Of a stretch of 64,000 nt of DNA, positions 52,888 through 60,405 are shown in pieces; the first letter of the stretch is position 1, and every line of letters starts with the position of its first letter. The stretch is taken from NCBI RefSeq assembly GCF_000425065.1, contig NZ_AULB01000016.1, positions 1-64,000 of the forward strand, given 5' to 3'. A program made the translations under genes and the position numbers. The notes below the pieces were generated by a model, which saw only the letters and a program-made list of their open reading frames with translations, was not told the origin of the DNA and did no database searches. The DNA is from Actinomadura rifamycini DSM 43936 (GTDB lineage: Bacteria; Actinomycetota; Actinomycetes; Streptosporangiales; Streptosporangiaceae).

Positions 52888-53466
52888 ATGAGAGACCTGC
52901 CGGAGACCGTCGTCCTGCTGCGCGAGTTCGTCCGGAACCCCCTGCGGACCGGGGCCGTCGCGCCCAGCGGCCGCGGTCTCGCGGACGTCCTCGCGGGCGC
53001 CGTGCCCGCGGGCGGCACCGTCGTCGAGCTCGGGCCGGGGACGGGCGCCGTCACGGCGCGGATCCGGCGGCGGCGGCCCGCGCGGCACGTCGCGGTGGAG
53101 ATCAACCCGCGGCTCGCCCGGCTCGTGGCGGCGCGGTGGCCGGACGTCGAGGTCGTGTGCGCGGACGCCGCCGACCTCGGCGCGGCGGTCGCGGACGGGC
53201 GCGCGGACGCGGTCGTCAGCTCCCTCCCGTGGGCGGTGCTGCCGGACGAGCGGCAGCGCGCGACCATGCGGGCCGTCCGGGACGCGCTGTCCGACGGCGG
53301 GTGCTTCACCACGTACGCCTACGTCCACGCGCTGCGGGTCCCGGCCGCGCGGCGGCTGGCGGCCCTGCTGGCGGACACCTTCGCGGACGTGTCCGTCAGT
53401 CCGGTCGTGTGGGCCAACGTGCCGCCCGCCGTGGTCTACCGGGCGCGCCGCCCGCTCGGGCGCTAG
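52888..53466 (+). CDS. class I SAM-dependent methyltransferase (phospholipid N-methyltransferase-like)
   Basis: The 192-aa protein begins LLREFVRNPLRTGAVAPSGRGLADVL, the start typical of PmtA-type and KsgA-related methyltransferases. It has the SAM motif VVELGPGTGAVTARI (near 45-58), an acidic end of strand 2 (VAVEINPRLA) and VVSSLPWAVLP at motif IV, where PmtA-like enzymes have a similar N/S-x-P-W. It may methylate phosphatidylethanolamine or another small molecule. No strong ribosome site is visible. Its stop codon shares a CTAG with the convergent NACHT gene. Confidence 0.8.
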   Translation: MRDLPETVVLLREFVRNPLRTGAVAPSGRGLADVLAGAVPAGGTVVELGPGTGAVTARIRRRRPARHVAVEINPRLARLVAARWPDVEVVCADAADLGAAVADGRADAVVSSLPWAVLPDERQRATMRAVRDALSDGGCFTTYAYVHALRVPAARRLAALLADTFADVSVSPVVWANVPPAVVYRARRPLGR

Positions 53467-55487
53467 GCCGGGGACGCCGGTCCGTCGCCGGCCGCCAGGG
53501 CCTCCGCGACGTCGCGGTGGCGGAACTCGTACACCGCCCCGGCCTGCCGCAACGCGCCCCGCCGGTGCGCCTCCTCCAGGAACGCCAGGGTGCGCCAGGG
53601 CAGCCGCCCGCGCGGGACGAGGACGAGCCGCGCGAAGGTGTAGTGCGTCCACGCGATGACGCCGACGTTGTCGACCCGGAACGCCAGCAGCCACACCGGC
53701 CCGTAGAAGAAGGCGCCCGACAGCCCGCAGAACAGGCCGAACGCCGCCCCGTACAGCGGGTCGACGGCGTACCCGACCACGCCGCCGGTGGTGACGCCGT
53801 AGGTCAGCCCGAAGACGGCCGCGACCCGGATGTCCTGGTACAGCAGCAGGCGGGGCGTGACCGGGCGGACGGTCGCGTCCGGCGCGGCCCACGCGTAGAC
53901 GAACCCGACCGGGATGCCGAGGAACAGGCCGGCGGGGACGCCGAACGCGAGGCCCTCCCGGATGCTGCAGACCACGACCGCGACGGCGCCGACCTCCAGC
54001 CCGCCCATCAGCGGCGCCCACAGCTTCCGGATCCGCCCCAGGTACAGGCCCGAGGGCGGGGGCAGCGTCCGGGCCGCCGCGAACGCCATCAGGAGCGCGC
54101 CCGCGGCGCCGATGGCCAGCCCCGCCCACGGCCCCCACAGCAGTCCGAAGCCGAGGCCGAGCGCGGGACCGATGACGGCCGCGCTGAACACCGCCGACAG
54201 CGCCCGGTCCGCGGTCCGCGCCAGCCGCGACAGCTCCCACCAGGAGATCTGCCGGTCCGGGGAGGGGAGTTCGCGGGCGAGGAGGCGCAGCCAGCGCTCC
54301 GCCCGCTCGGCGTCCCAGCGGCCGCCCCCGCCGTCCGGGGGCGGCCGGAACAGCGCGGGGACCAGCTCCCGGACGAGGTACCGCTCGATCGCCTCGACGG
54401 TCGGGAACGCGTTCGGGCGGATCAGCTCGGCCGGGTCCCGGGCGGGGTCCCGGTAGATGTCGCGGGCGAGCGCCGCGGTCAGCGGCCTCCGCAGGGCCTG
54501 CGCGAGCCGCCCCCGCGGCCGGGCGCGGACGCGCTCCAGGACGGGCACCCAGCGCTGCGCCTGCGCGGGGGCGTAGCCGTGGGCGAAGAAGTCGAGGTCC
54601 AGGTCGTGCACGGTGAGGGGCTCGATCGCGGCGTGCGCGGCGCCCGCCACGGTCGCGCCGCTCGCCGTCCTCGCCTCCTCGTACTCGCCGGGGCGGCAGG
54701 TGAGGACCAGGTCGGTGAGGTCCGCCTCCTCGATCTTCTGCAGGGCGCGGGCGCGCCGCTCCGGCTGGATCTCGTCGAACCCGTCCAGGACGAGCACCAG
54801 GCGGCGTCCGCGCACGAGCCGCGCCGGGACGTCCTTGCCCAGGTCGCGGCCGCGCAGGAACGGGTAGTCGTCGGCGAGGCGCCGCGCCAGCCAGGTGCGC
54901 AGCCCGTCCACCTCCGGGTTCCAGGACGCGATCGAGAAGTACACCGGTGCCGGCCCCGGGTCGGCCGCGCCCGCCGCCCGCGCCGCGGCGCGCTCGGCGG
55001 CGAGCCCGCGGGTCAGCAGCACGGCCAGGGCGGACTTGCCGCTGCCGACGCCGCCGAGGAGGACGAGCCGCCGGGTGCCGGTCGCGCGGTAGGCGGCCAC
55101 GACGTGGTCGGGCCCGCGCAGGTAGCGGACGTCGGACGCGGTGGACGACGGGGCCGGGCCGCGCACCGTCCAGCGCAGCGTCAGCAGCCGGTCGTTGTCG
55201 CCGATCCTGCGGGTGGCGGCCTCGTCCCGCCACTGCCGGTCGACGGCCTCGGTGAGCTGGTCGAGCGCCCGGTCCAGCAGTACCGCCGGATCCTCCGGGG
55301 CGGGCCGGCTCTGCCGCCAGGCGAGGAACGCCATGACGGCGGAGAAGACGCCCGCGGACGCGCCGGTGACGCTGCCCCACCGGTCGGCCTGCTCGCCCAG
55401 GGAGGGCGGCGCGTCCAGTCCGAAGAGCACGGCGAGGCCCGCGAACAGGACGGCCGCCCCGCACCACACCAACCCCCGTCGCCGCAT
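53463..55487 (-). CDS. membrane NACHT-domain NTPase
   Basis: The 674-aa protein has two N-terminal membrane segments (about 5-25 and 40-58) and a NACHT module: P-loop GGVGSGKSALAVLL near 145, Walker B LVLVLDGFDEI near 225, then LTCRPGEYEEA and LTVHDLDLDFF. A C-terminal half with about six to eight membrane segments follows (420-610), then a short tail of EFRHRDVAEAL. NACHT STAND proteins act as signal-activated switches; some are phage-defence effectors, and membrane effectors are known there. The actinomycete group with this topology is uncharacterised to my knowledge. AAGG precedes the ATG at 55487. Confidence 0.85.
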   Translation of the reverse strand: MRRRGLVWCGAAVLFAGLAVLFGLDAPPSLGEQADRWGSVTGASAGVFSAVMAFLAWRQSRPAPEDPAVLLDRALDQLTEAVDRQWRDEAATRRIGDNDRLLTLRWTVRGPAPSSTASDVRYLRGPDHVVAAYRATGTRRLVLLGGVGSGKSALAVLLTRGLAAERAAARAAGAADPGPAPVYFSIASWNPEVDGLRTWLARRLADDYPFLRGRDLGKDVPARLVRGRRLVLVLDGFDEIQPERRARALQKIEEADLTDLVLTCRPGEYEEARTASGATVAGAAHAAIEPLTVHDLDLDFFAHGYAPAQAQRWVPVLERVRARPRGRLAQALRRPLTAALARDIYRDPARDPAELIRPNAFPTVEAIERYLVRELVPALFRPPPDGGGGRWDAERAERWLRLLARELPSPDRQISWWELSRLARTADRALSAVFSAAVIGPALGLGFGLLWGPWAGLAIGAAGALLMAFAAARTLPPPSGLYLGRIRKLWAPLMGGLEVGAVAVVVCSIREGLAFGVPAGLFLGIPVGFVYAWAAPDATVRPVTPRLLLYQDIRVAAVFGLTYGVTTGGVVGYAVDPLYGAAFGLFCGLSGAFFYGPVWLLAFRVDNVGVIAWTHYTFARLVLVPRGRLPWRTLAFLEEAHRRGALRQAGAVYEFRHRDVAEALAAGDGPASPA

Positions 55488-55609
55488 GCCTTCATCTTGG
55501 GCGCACCGCCCGCGCCGCACCCGCGTCCCGCCCGGTACCGGCCAATGCGGGCGCGGGAGGTGCGGCGCGCCGTACGCTCGGGTACGCCCCTCCGGAAGGA
55601 GCCGCGCCC

Positions 55610-56302
55610 ATCACCGGCCTCCTCGACCGCCTCGCCGAGCTCCCCCTCCCGGCGCTGCTCGCCGTGCTGGCGCTGCTGCTCGCGGCCGAGTCGGGGCTGC
55701 TCGCCGGGCTGCTGCTGCCGGGCGCGGCGACCGTCCTGACCGCCGGGTTCCTCACCCACCCCGCCCACGGCGGCCGGTCCTTCGCGGCCGTGTGCGGGAC
55801 GGTCGTGCTCGCCACCGCCGCGGGCGCCCACTACGGCTACGCGCGCGGGCGCCGGGGCCCGGCCGCCGGCCGCGTCACCCGCCTCGTGCCGCGCCTCCTC
55901 GGGTCCCGCTACGCGTCCGCGGCAGAGCGGATCGGGGCGCGGCCGCGGGCCGCGGCGTTCGCCGCGCACTGCACCGGGGGCCTGCGGACGGTGTTCCCGC
56001 GGATGGCGGCGGACGCGTCCGTCCCCTACCGGGTGTTCGCGCCCGCCAACCTGGCGGCGGCCGCGTGCTGGGGCTGCGGGCTGCTGCTGGCCGGACGCGC
56101 GTCGGGTGCGGCCCTCGACCGCGTCCGCGCCGCCTCGGGGCTCGCGGGCGTCCCCCTCCTGGCCGCGGTCGCCGTGCTGTACATCGGGTACCGGGCGGCG
56201 CGGCGGCGGGTAGGGTCGCGGCCATGCCGTCGCGTACCACCGTGCCGAAGGAACCGAAGGCACCCCGGATCCCGGCGTCCCTCGCCCCCGCCGACCCCCT
56301 GA
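55610..56302 (+). CDS. DedA-like membrane protein, probably with an ATC start
   Basis: The product (230 aa from the ATC at 55610) has the DedA layout: a first helix (LLAAESGLLAGLLLPGA), a re-entrant-like segment, GTVVLATAAGAHYGYARGRRG, and GLRTVFPRMAADASVPYRVFAPANLAAAACWG near the end. DedA proteins are lipid carriers or proton-driven membrane transporters. No ATG, GTG or TTG occurs in frame between 55541 and 55664. A perfect GGAAGGAG sits eight bases before an ATC, which I take as the start; the first GTG (55664) would cut the first helix. The usual Glu of the PGE motif is Ala. The 3' end overlaps the pentapeptide gene by 79 bases. Confidence 0.65.
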   Translation: MTGLLDRLAELPLPALLAVLALLLAAESGLLAGLLLPGAATVLTAGFLTHPAHGGRSFAAVCGTVVLATAAGAHYGYARGRRGPAAGRVTRLVPRLLGSRYASAAERIGARPRAAAFAAHCTGGLRTVFPRMAADASVPYRVFAPANLAAAACWGCGLLLAGRASGAALDRVRAASGLAGVPLLAAVAVLYIGYRAARRRVGSRPCRRVPPCRRNRRHPGSRRPSPPPTP

Positions 56303-56892
56303 ACGACGAGCTGCGGGACGACCGCACCTACATCGCGCTCGCCTGGGGCGCGGTCGACCTCGTGGGGCACGACGTGGAGGGGGTCGACTTCGAGCGGTGC
56401 CGGTTCACCGACACGCGGCTGGCCGCCGGGACGCTGCGGCGCGCGGGTTTCGCGGACGTCGCGCTCACCGGCTGCGACCTCGCGAACCTGCGGCTGTTCG
56501 ACTCCCGGGCGTTCAGCGCGCGGTTGGTCCGCTCGCGGCTGACCGGCACGTCGTGGACGGACTGCGGCTTCCGGGACGTCCTGTTCGAGGAGTGCCGCGC
56601 CGACCTCAGCGACTACCGGTTCAGCAGGTTCAAGAACGTCGTGTTCCGGGACTGCGACCTGCGGGAGGCGAACTTCCAGGGCGCCGACCTGCCGGGCGTC
56701 CGGTTCGAGGACTGCCGGATGGCGGGCGCCCGGTTCGACGGCGCCACGCTGACCGGCGCCCGCTTCACCGGCTGCGACCTGTGGGACGTCGCGGGCGTGG
56801 AGAGCCTCGACGGCGCGGTGCTGGCGCCGTCCGACGCCCGCAGCGTGCTGCCGTCCCTCGCCGCCGCCCTCGGCATCACGATCGCCGACTGA
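56224..56892 (+). CDS. pentapeptide-repeat protein
   Basis: The 222-aa protein is built largely of A(D/N)LxX-like pentapeptides: VDFERCRFTDTRL, LANLRLFDSRAFSARL, ANFQGADLPGVRFEDCRMAGARF and TGARFTGCDL. These fold as a right-handed quadrilateral beta-helix that can mimic DNA; relatives such as MfpA and Qnr protect gyrase from quinolones, but most have unknown roles. A -10-like TAGGGT ends seven bases before the ATG and no ribosome site is seen, so a leaderless mRNA is likely. Confidence 0.85.
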   Translation: MPSRTTVPKEPKAPRIPASLAPADPLNDELRDDRTYIALAWGAVDLVGHDVEGVDFERCRFTDTRLAAGTLRRAGFADVALTGCDLANLRLFDSRAFSARLVRSRLTGTSWTDCGFRDVLFEECRADLSDYRFSRFKNVVFRDCDLREANFQGADLPGVRFEDCRMAGARFDGATLTGARFTGCDLWDVAGVESLDGAVLAPSDARSVLPSLAAALGITIAD

Positions 56893-57008
56893 CCGCCGTC
56901 CGGGCGTGTCCACACCCTGTGGACGGACGGGCTTCACCGGCCGTTGCCCGGGTGCACACCCGCGCATGATGCGATCCCGCCCTGGACGCCGCCGGGGCGG
57001 GAGGACGC

Positions 57009-58049
57009 ATGGGACGGGACGGGATCCGGTGCCACGGCACCGTGCCCGACGGGATGGTGTTCGACCCGCTGCTGCCCGCCGGGACGCTGGCGCGGCTGCG
57101 GGCGGGCGAGGGGGCGCTCCTCCTCGACCGGCCCGGCACCGCGCCCGGTTCGTACCGGTTCCTGCGGCAGCGCGTGCTGGTGGGCGCGCTCGTGCTGGTG
57201 GGCGCGGTGGCCGCCGTCGAGGCGGCGCGGCGGGCGGGCGGGACGGGCTGGGCGGCGGCCGCCGGGATCGCCGCGGCGTTCGCGTACGTCCCGGCCGGCG
57301 CGTCGGACCGGCGGGCGACGGGGGCGCAGAGCGCGGCGCTGATCGGGTGCTTCTTCGGCGTCTGGGCGGTGTGGGCGATCGCCCTGGCGGAGGCGTTCGG
57401 GACGGTGACGGCCCCGTTCGGGATCCTGCACGGGTTCGCGTACGCGATCTTCCTCGCCTTCGGCACCCGCGGCGTCACGCACGTGGTCGGACGGGACCGC
57501 GCGATCGACCCCGCGGACCTCGGGCCCGTCGAGCGCGCGCGGCTCGCGGACGTCCGGCAGGCGCGGGAGCGCGTCGCGGAGGCCGGGCGGCTGCTCGCCC
57601 CCGCGTTCGACGCCGCGCCCGTGCTGGCCGCGCTGCACGAGGCCGAGTGGGCGATGGCGGCCCGGATGCGCGACCGGGCGCCGCTGGTCGCCGAGATCGA
57701 CGACCTCGCGGCGAACGCCGCCACCGACCGGGTGCGGGAGGCGCTGCGGCCGAAGGCCGCGGCCGTCGCCGCGGCGCGGCGGGCCGACGCGGAGGTGATC
57801 GCGCAGGTCTCCGCGTACCTGGAGCCCGTCGACGACGCCGTCCGCGCGCACCGCGAGTGGGAGCAGTGCCTCCGGGCGGCCGACGCCGCCCTCCCGCCGG
57901 ACGCGCCCGCGGGCCTCGCCGGGCACCCCGACCTCGCCCGCGACGCGGGGCTGGAGGCGGTCCGGCTGGCCCGCGAGGAGCTGACCGCCCGCGCGGTGGA
58001 GTCGAACGCCCGGTTCCTGGGCGCCCTGCGCTCCGGCGGACATTCCTGA
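57009..58049 (+). CDS. membrane protein with helical cytoplasmic tail, unknown function
   Basis: I do not recognise the family. The 346-aa protein has about four hydrophobic segments between residues 55 and 155 (VLVGALVLVGAVAAVEAA, WAAAAGIAAAFAYVP, AALIGCFFGVWAVWAIAL and a last one near 145). A long Ala/Arg/Glu-rich helical tail with coiled-coil character follows (about 170-340). A ribosome site GGGAGG lies five bases before the ATG. It stands alone. Confidence 0.7.
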   Translation: MGRDGIRCHGTVPDGMVFDPLLPAGTLARLRAGEGALLLDRPGTAPGSYRFLRQRVLVGALVLVGAVAAVEAARRAGGTGWAAAAGIAAAFAYVPAGASDRRATGAQSAALIGCFFGVWAVWAIALAEAFGTVTAPFGILHGFAYAIFLAFGTRGVTHVVGRDRAIDPADLGPVERARLADVRQARERVAEAGRLLAPAFDAAPVLAALHEAEWAMAARMRDRAPLVAEIDDLAANAATDRVREALRPKAAAVAAARRADAEVIAQVSAYLEPVDDAVRAHREWEQCLRAADAALPPDAPAGLAGHPDLARDAGLEAVRLAREELTARAVESNARFLGALRSGGHS

Positions 58050-58073
58050 GCATCCCGGGAACAATCACGGGGT

Positions 58074-58126
58074 TTGACAGTGTTTGAACACTCAACTAAC
58101 CTGCGAACAGGTCGTTGAACTTTCAA
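58074..58126 (+). promoter_or_regulatory. yceI promoter with two MarR-type operators
   Basis: A -35 TTGACA (58074-58079) and -10 TAACCT (58097-58102) are 17 bp apart. TTGAACACTCAA (58084-58095) fills the spacer and TTGAACTTTCAA (58115-58126) lies just beyond the expected transcription start. Both are TTGA-N4-TCAA inverted repeats with centres 31 bp apart, so occupancy should block RNA polymerase. The form suits a MarR-family repressor, none of which is coded in the window. Confidence 0.85.
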
Positions 58127-58142
58127 GCACTAGGAGCACTTC

Positions 58143-58691
58143 ATGAGCATCGCCGCCGTCGCGCCCGAGCTGACCGCCGGTACCTGGAACATCGACCCGA
58201 GCCACTCCGAGGTCACGTTCACGATCCGCCACCTCATGACCAAGGTGCGCGGCTCGTTCACCGAGTTCTCCGGCGCCGTCCAGGTCGCCGAGGAGCTGTC
58301 GGAGACGACCGCGACCGCCGAGATCACGATGGCGTCGATCGACACCCGCAACGCCGACCGGGACGGCCACGTCCGCTCGTCCGACGTGCTCGACGTCGAG
58401 AACCACCCCACGATGACGTTCGCCACCAAGGGCGTCCGCTCCGAGGGCGGCGACCACTACGTCGACGGCGAGCTGACGATCCGCGGCGTCACCCGCCCGG
58501 TGACCCTCGAGGTCGAGTACCACGGCGTCGGCGAGGACCCGTGGGGCGGCACCCGCGCCGGTTTCTCCGCCACCACGCAGATCAACCGCCGCGACTGGGG
58601 CATCGAGTTCAACGTGCCGCTGAGCGGCGACAAGGCCCTCCTGGGCGACAAGGTCGACATCCAGCTCGAGATCCAGGCCGTCCGCGCCTGA
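58143..58691 (+). CDS. YceI-family lipid-binding-like protein
   Basis: The 182-aa protein has the YceI beta-barrel pattern: GTWNIDPSHSEVTFTIRHLMTKVRGSF at the start, MASIDTRNADRDGHVRSSDVLDVENHPTMTF in the middle and a closing FNVPLSGDKALLGDKVDIQLEIQ. Family members bind isoprenoid chains in a hydrophobic channel and are often induced by stress or solvents. Here there is no signal peptide, so it is cytoplasmic, as is common in actinobacteria. AGGAG precedes the ATG. The promoter carries two MarR-type operators. Confidence 0.92.
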   Translation: MSIAAVAPELTAGTWNIDPSHSEVTFTIRHLMTKVRGSFTEFSGAVQVAEELSETTATAEITMASIDTRNADRDGHVRSSDVLDVENHPTMTFATKGVRSEGGDHYVDGELTIRGVTRPVTLEVEYHGVGEDPWGGTRAGFSATTQINRRDWGIEFNVPLSGDKALLGDKVDIQLEIQAVRA

Positions 58692-58711
58692 CCCGCGCCT
58701 CCCGCGCGGCG

Positions 58712-58746
58712 AGGGGCCGTCCACCCACCGGGTGGACGGCCCCTTT
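58712..58746 (+). terminator. yceI terminator
   Basis: A perfect stem (58713-58726 with 58730-58743) with a three-base loop is followed by TTT. It lies 21 bp after the stop codon. Confidence 0.85.
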
Positions 58747-59047
58747 CCCGTTCGGCGGGCGTGACCCGCGGCGCGCTCCCGCAGGTCCCGGCTCTCCCGC
58801 GACGGCAGCGCGTCGAGCACGAGGAGTCCGCCGAACTCCACGATCTGGTTCCGGGGATGGCCGGTATGGACGAACTCTTCGGTCACGCCGCGACCTCCTC
58901 GAGTCGGTGAACGCCCCCTTGGGCGCCGCCCCGGACGCACGGGGTCCCAACGGCCGGCCAAGCGGCGGCCAAGCCTCGCGGCGTCGAGTTGATCTTGCGC
59001 GGGCGGGGGTACCCCCGTCGGCGGCACGCATCGGGGGAGGTCGGAAC
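58747..59047. other. intergenic region with a possible gene remnant
   Basis: On the minus strand a GTG at 58886 with a strong GAGGAGG site opens a frame coding MTEEFVHTGHPRNQIVEFGG and about 20 more plausible residues. It then runs without a stop through the yceI terminator and antisense to yceI. This looks like the 5' end of a lost gene. Nearer the aquaporin gene lies the palindrome CGGGGGTACCCCCG (59004-59017), a possible operator. Confidence 0.35.
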
Positions 59048-59788
59048 GTGGCGCGGAAATTCGCGGCGGAGCTCGTGGGGACGCTGCTCCTCGTCTACTT
59101 CGCGGTGGGCGTGGCGACGCTGTCGTTCGGGTTCGCCCTGGCCGGCGCGAGCCCCGCGGCGGGCGTCGTGGCGACGGCGCTGGCGTTCGGGTTCGTGCTC
59201 CTCGTGCTGGTGTACGCGATCGGGCCGGTCTCGGGCTGCCACGTCAACCCGGCCGTCACGCTGGGCGTGCTCCTCGCCGGGCGGATGACCCCGGTCGAGG
59301 CCGTCGGTTACTGGATCGCCCAGTTCGCCGGCGGGATCCTCGGCGCGCTGCTGCTGTGGGGGACGTTCGCGAACTCGCCCGCGTACGTCCGGTCCGAGAC
59401 CGGGCTGGGCGCGGACGGGTGGGGCGAGGCCAGCCTCATCGGGATCGACGCGGGCGGCGCGTTCCTCGCCGAGGTCGTGCTGACCGCGCTGTTCGTGTTC
59501 GCCGTGCTCGCCATGACGAGCACGACCGCCATCCCGGCCGTCAGCGGCGTCGCGATCGGCCTCGCGCTGACGACCGTGCACCTCGTCGGCATCCCGATCA
59601 CGGGGACGTCGGTGAACCCGGCGCGCAGCCTGGGGCCCGCGCTCGTCGCGGGCGGGACGGCCCTGGAGCAGGTGTGGCTGTTCATCGTCGCGCCGCTCGT
59701 CGGCGCCGCCGTCGCGGCGGCCGGGCACGCCCTCCTGCAGCGACCCGCCAAGGAGACCCCGCTGCCGCCCCCGGACGCAGACCGGTAG
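59048..59788 (+). CDS. aqpZ: aquaporin, AqpZ-like (MIP family)
   Basis: The 246-aa channel has six membrane helices and both NPA boxes: GCHVNPAVTLGVLL (near residue 63) and GTSVNPARSLGP (near 187). The Arg after the second NPA, the His of helix 5 (TVHLVGIPITG) and the Thr before the second NPA fit the narrow water-selective filter of AqpZ, not a glycerol channel. The GTG at 59048 has GGGGGAGG upstream. A palindrome about 30 bp upstream may regulate it. Confidence 0.92.
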   Translation: MARKFAAELVGTLLLVYFAVGVATLSFGFALAGASPAAGVVATALAFGFVLLVLVYAIGPVSGCHVNPAVTLGVLLAGRMTPVEAVGYWIAQFAGGILGALLLWGTFANSPAYVRSETGLGADGWGEASLIGIDAGGAFLAEVVLTALFVFAVLAMTSTTAIPAVSGVAIGLALTTVHLVGIPITGTSVNPARSLGPALVAGGTALEQVWLFIVAPLVGAAVAAAGHALLQRPAKETPLPPPDADR

Positions 59789-59802
59789 GTGCCGATCGCC
59801 CG

Positions 59803-59808
59803 TATGAT
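59803..59808 (+). promoter_or_regulatory. -10 element of a likely leaderless gene
   Basis: TATGAT ends six bases before the ATG of the DUF1707 gene, and no ribosome site is present. This spacing puts the transcription start at or beside the start codon. Confidence 0.6.
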
Positions 59809-59814
59809 CGGCCC

Positions 59815-60405
59815 ATGACCGCAGACGTCCCGGATCGCTCCCCTCGCGCCGACCTGCGGGTCTCCCACGCCGAGCGGGACGCCGCCGTGGAGCGGCTGCG
59901 CGAGGCGGCGGCCGAGGGCCGGATCGAGCTCGACGAGCTCGAGACCCGGCTGGAGGCGGCGCTGACCGCCCGCACCCACGCCGACCTCGCACCGCTCACC
60001 GCGGACCTGCCGCCCGTCGTCGCGGCCGCTCCGCTCGTCCTCAAGGGCGGGATGCACGGGGCCGCGCGGACCGGGCGCTGGGAGGTGCCGCCGCGCATCA
60101 CCGCGCACGGCGGCATGGGCGGCGTCAAGATCGACTTCACCCGGACGCGGTGCCCGCTGCCGGAGGTCCTCGTGGACGTGGACGGCCAGACGGCCGGCGT
60201 CGTCATCGTCGTCCCCGACGGGTGGGCGGTCGACAGCGGCGGGGTGGACGGCGGCCTCGGCGGGCTGCGGGACAAGACCACCCCCGACCGGCTCCCCGGC
60301 ACGCCGCTCGTGCGCCTCAGCGGCACCGGCGGCCTCGGCGGCGTCGTCGTCCGCCACCCCAACCGGTGGGAGCGCCGGAAGCTGGAAAGGAACCCGCCGC
60401 GATGA
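59815..60405 (+). CDS. DUF1707 (SHOCT-like) domain protein
   Basis: The 196-aa protein starts with the actinobacterial DUF1707 domain: LRVSHAERDAAVERLREAAAEGRIELDELETRLEAALTARTHADLAPLTADLP (residues 15-67, key residues S-x-x-D and G-R-I/L). It ends with a beta-rich part of LiaF C-terminal/DUF2154 type (GGMGGVKIDFTRTRCPLPEVLVDV). There is no membrane segment. The function is unknown. It is probably translated from a leaderless mRNA. Its stop overlaps the hydrolase start. Confidence 0.85.
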   Translation: MTADVPDRSPRADLRVSHAERDAAVERLREAAAEGRIELDELETRLEAALTARTHADLAPLTADLPPVVAAAPLVLKGGMHGAARTGRWEVPPRITAHGGMGGVKIDFTRTRCPLPEVLVDVDGQTAGVVIVVPDGWAVDSGGVDGGLGGLRDKTTPDRLPGTPLVRLSGTGGLGGVVVRHPNRWERRKLERNPPR

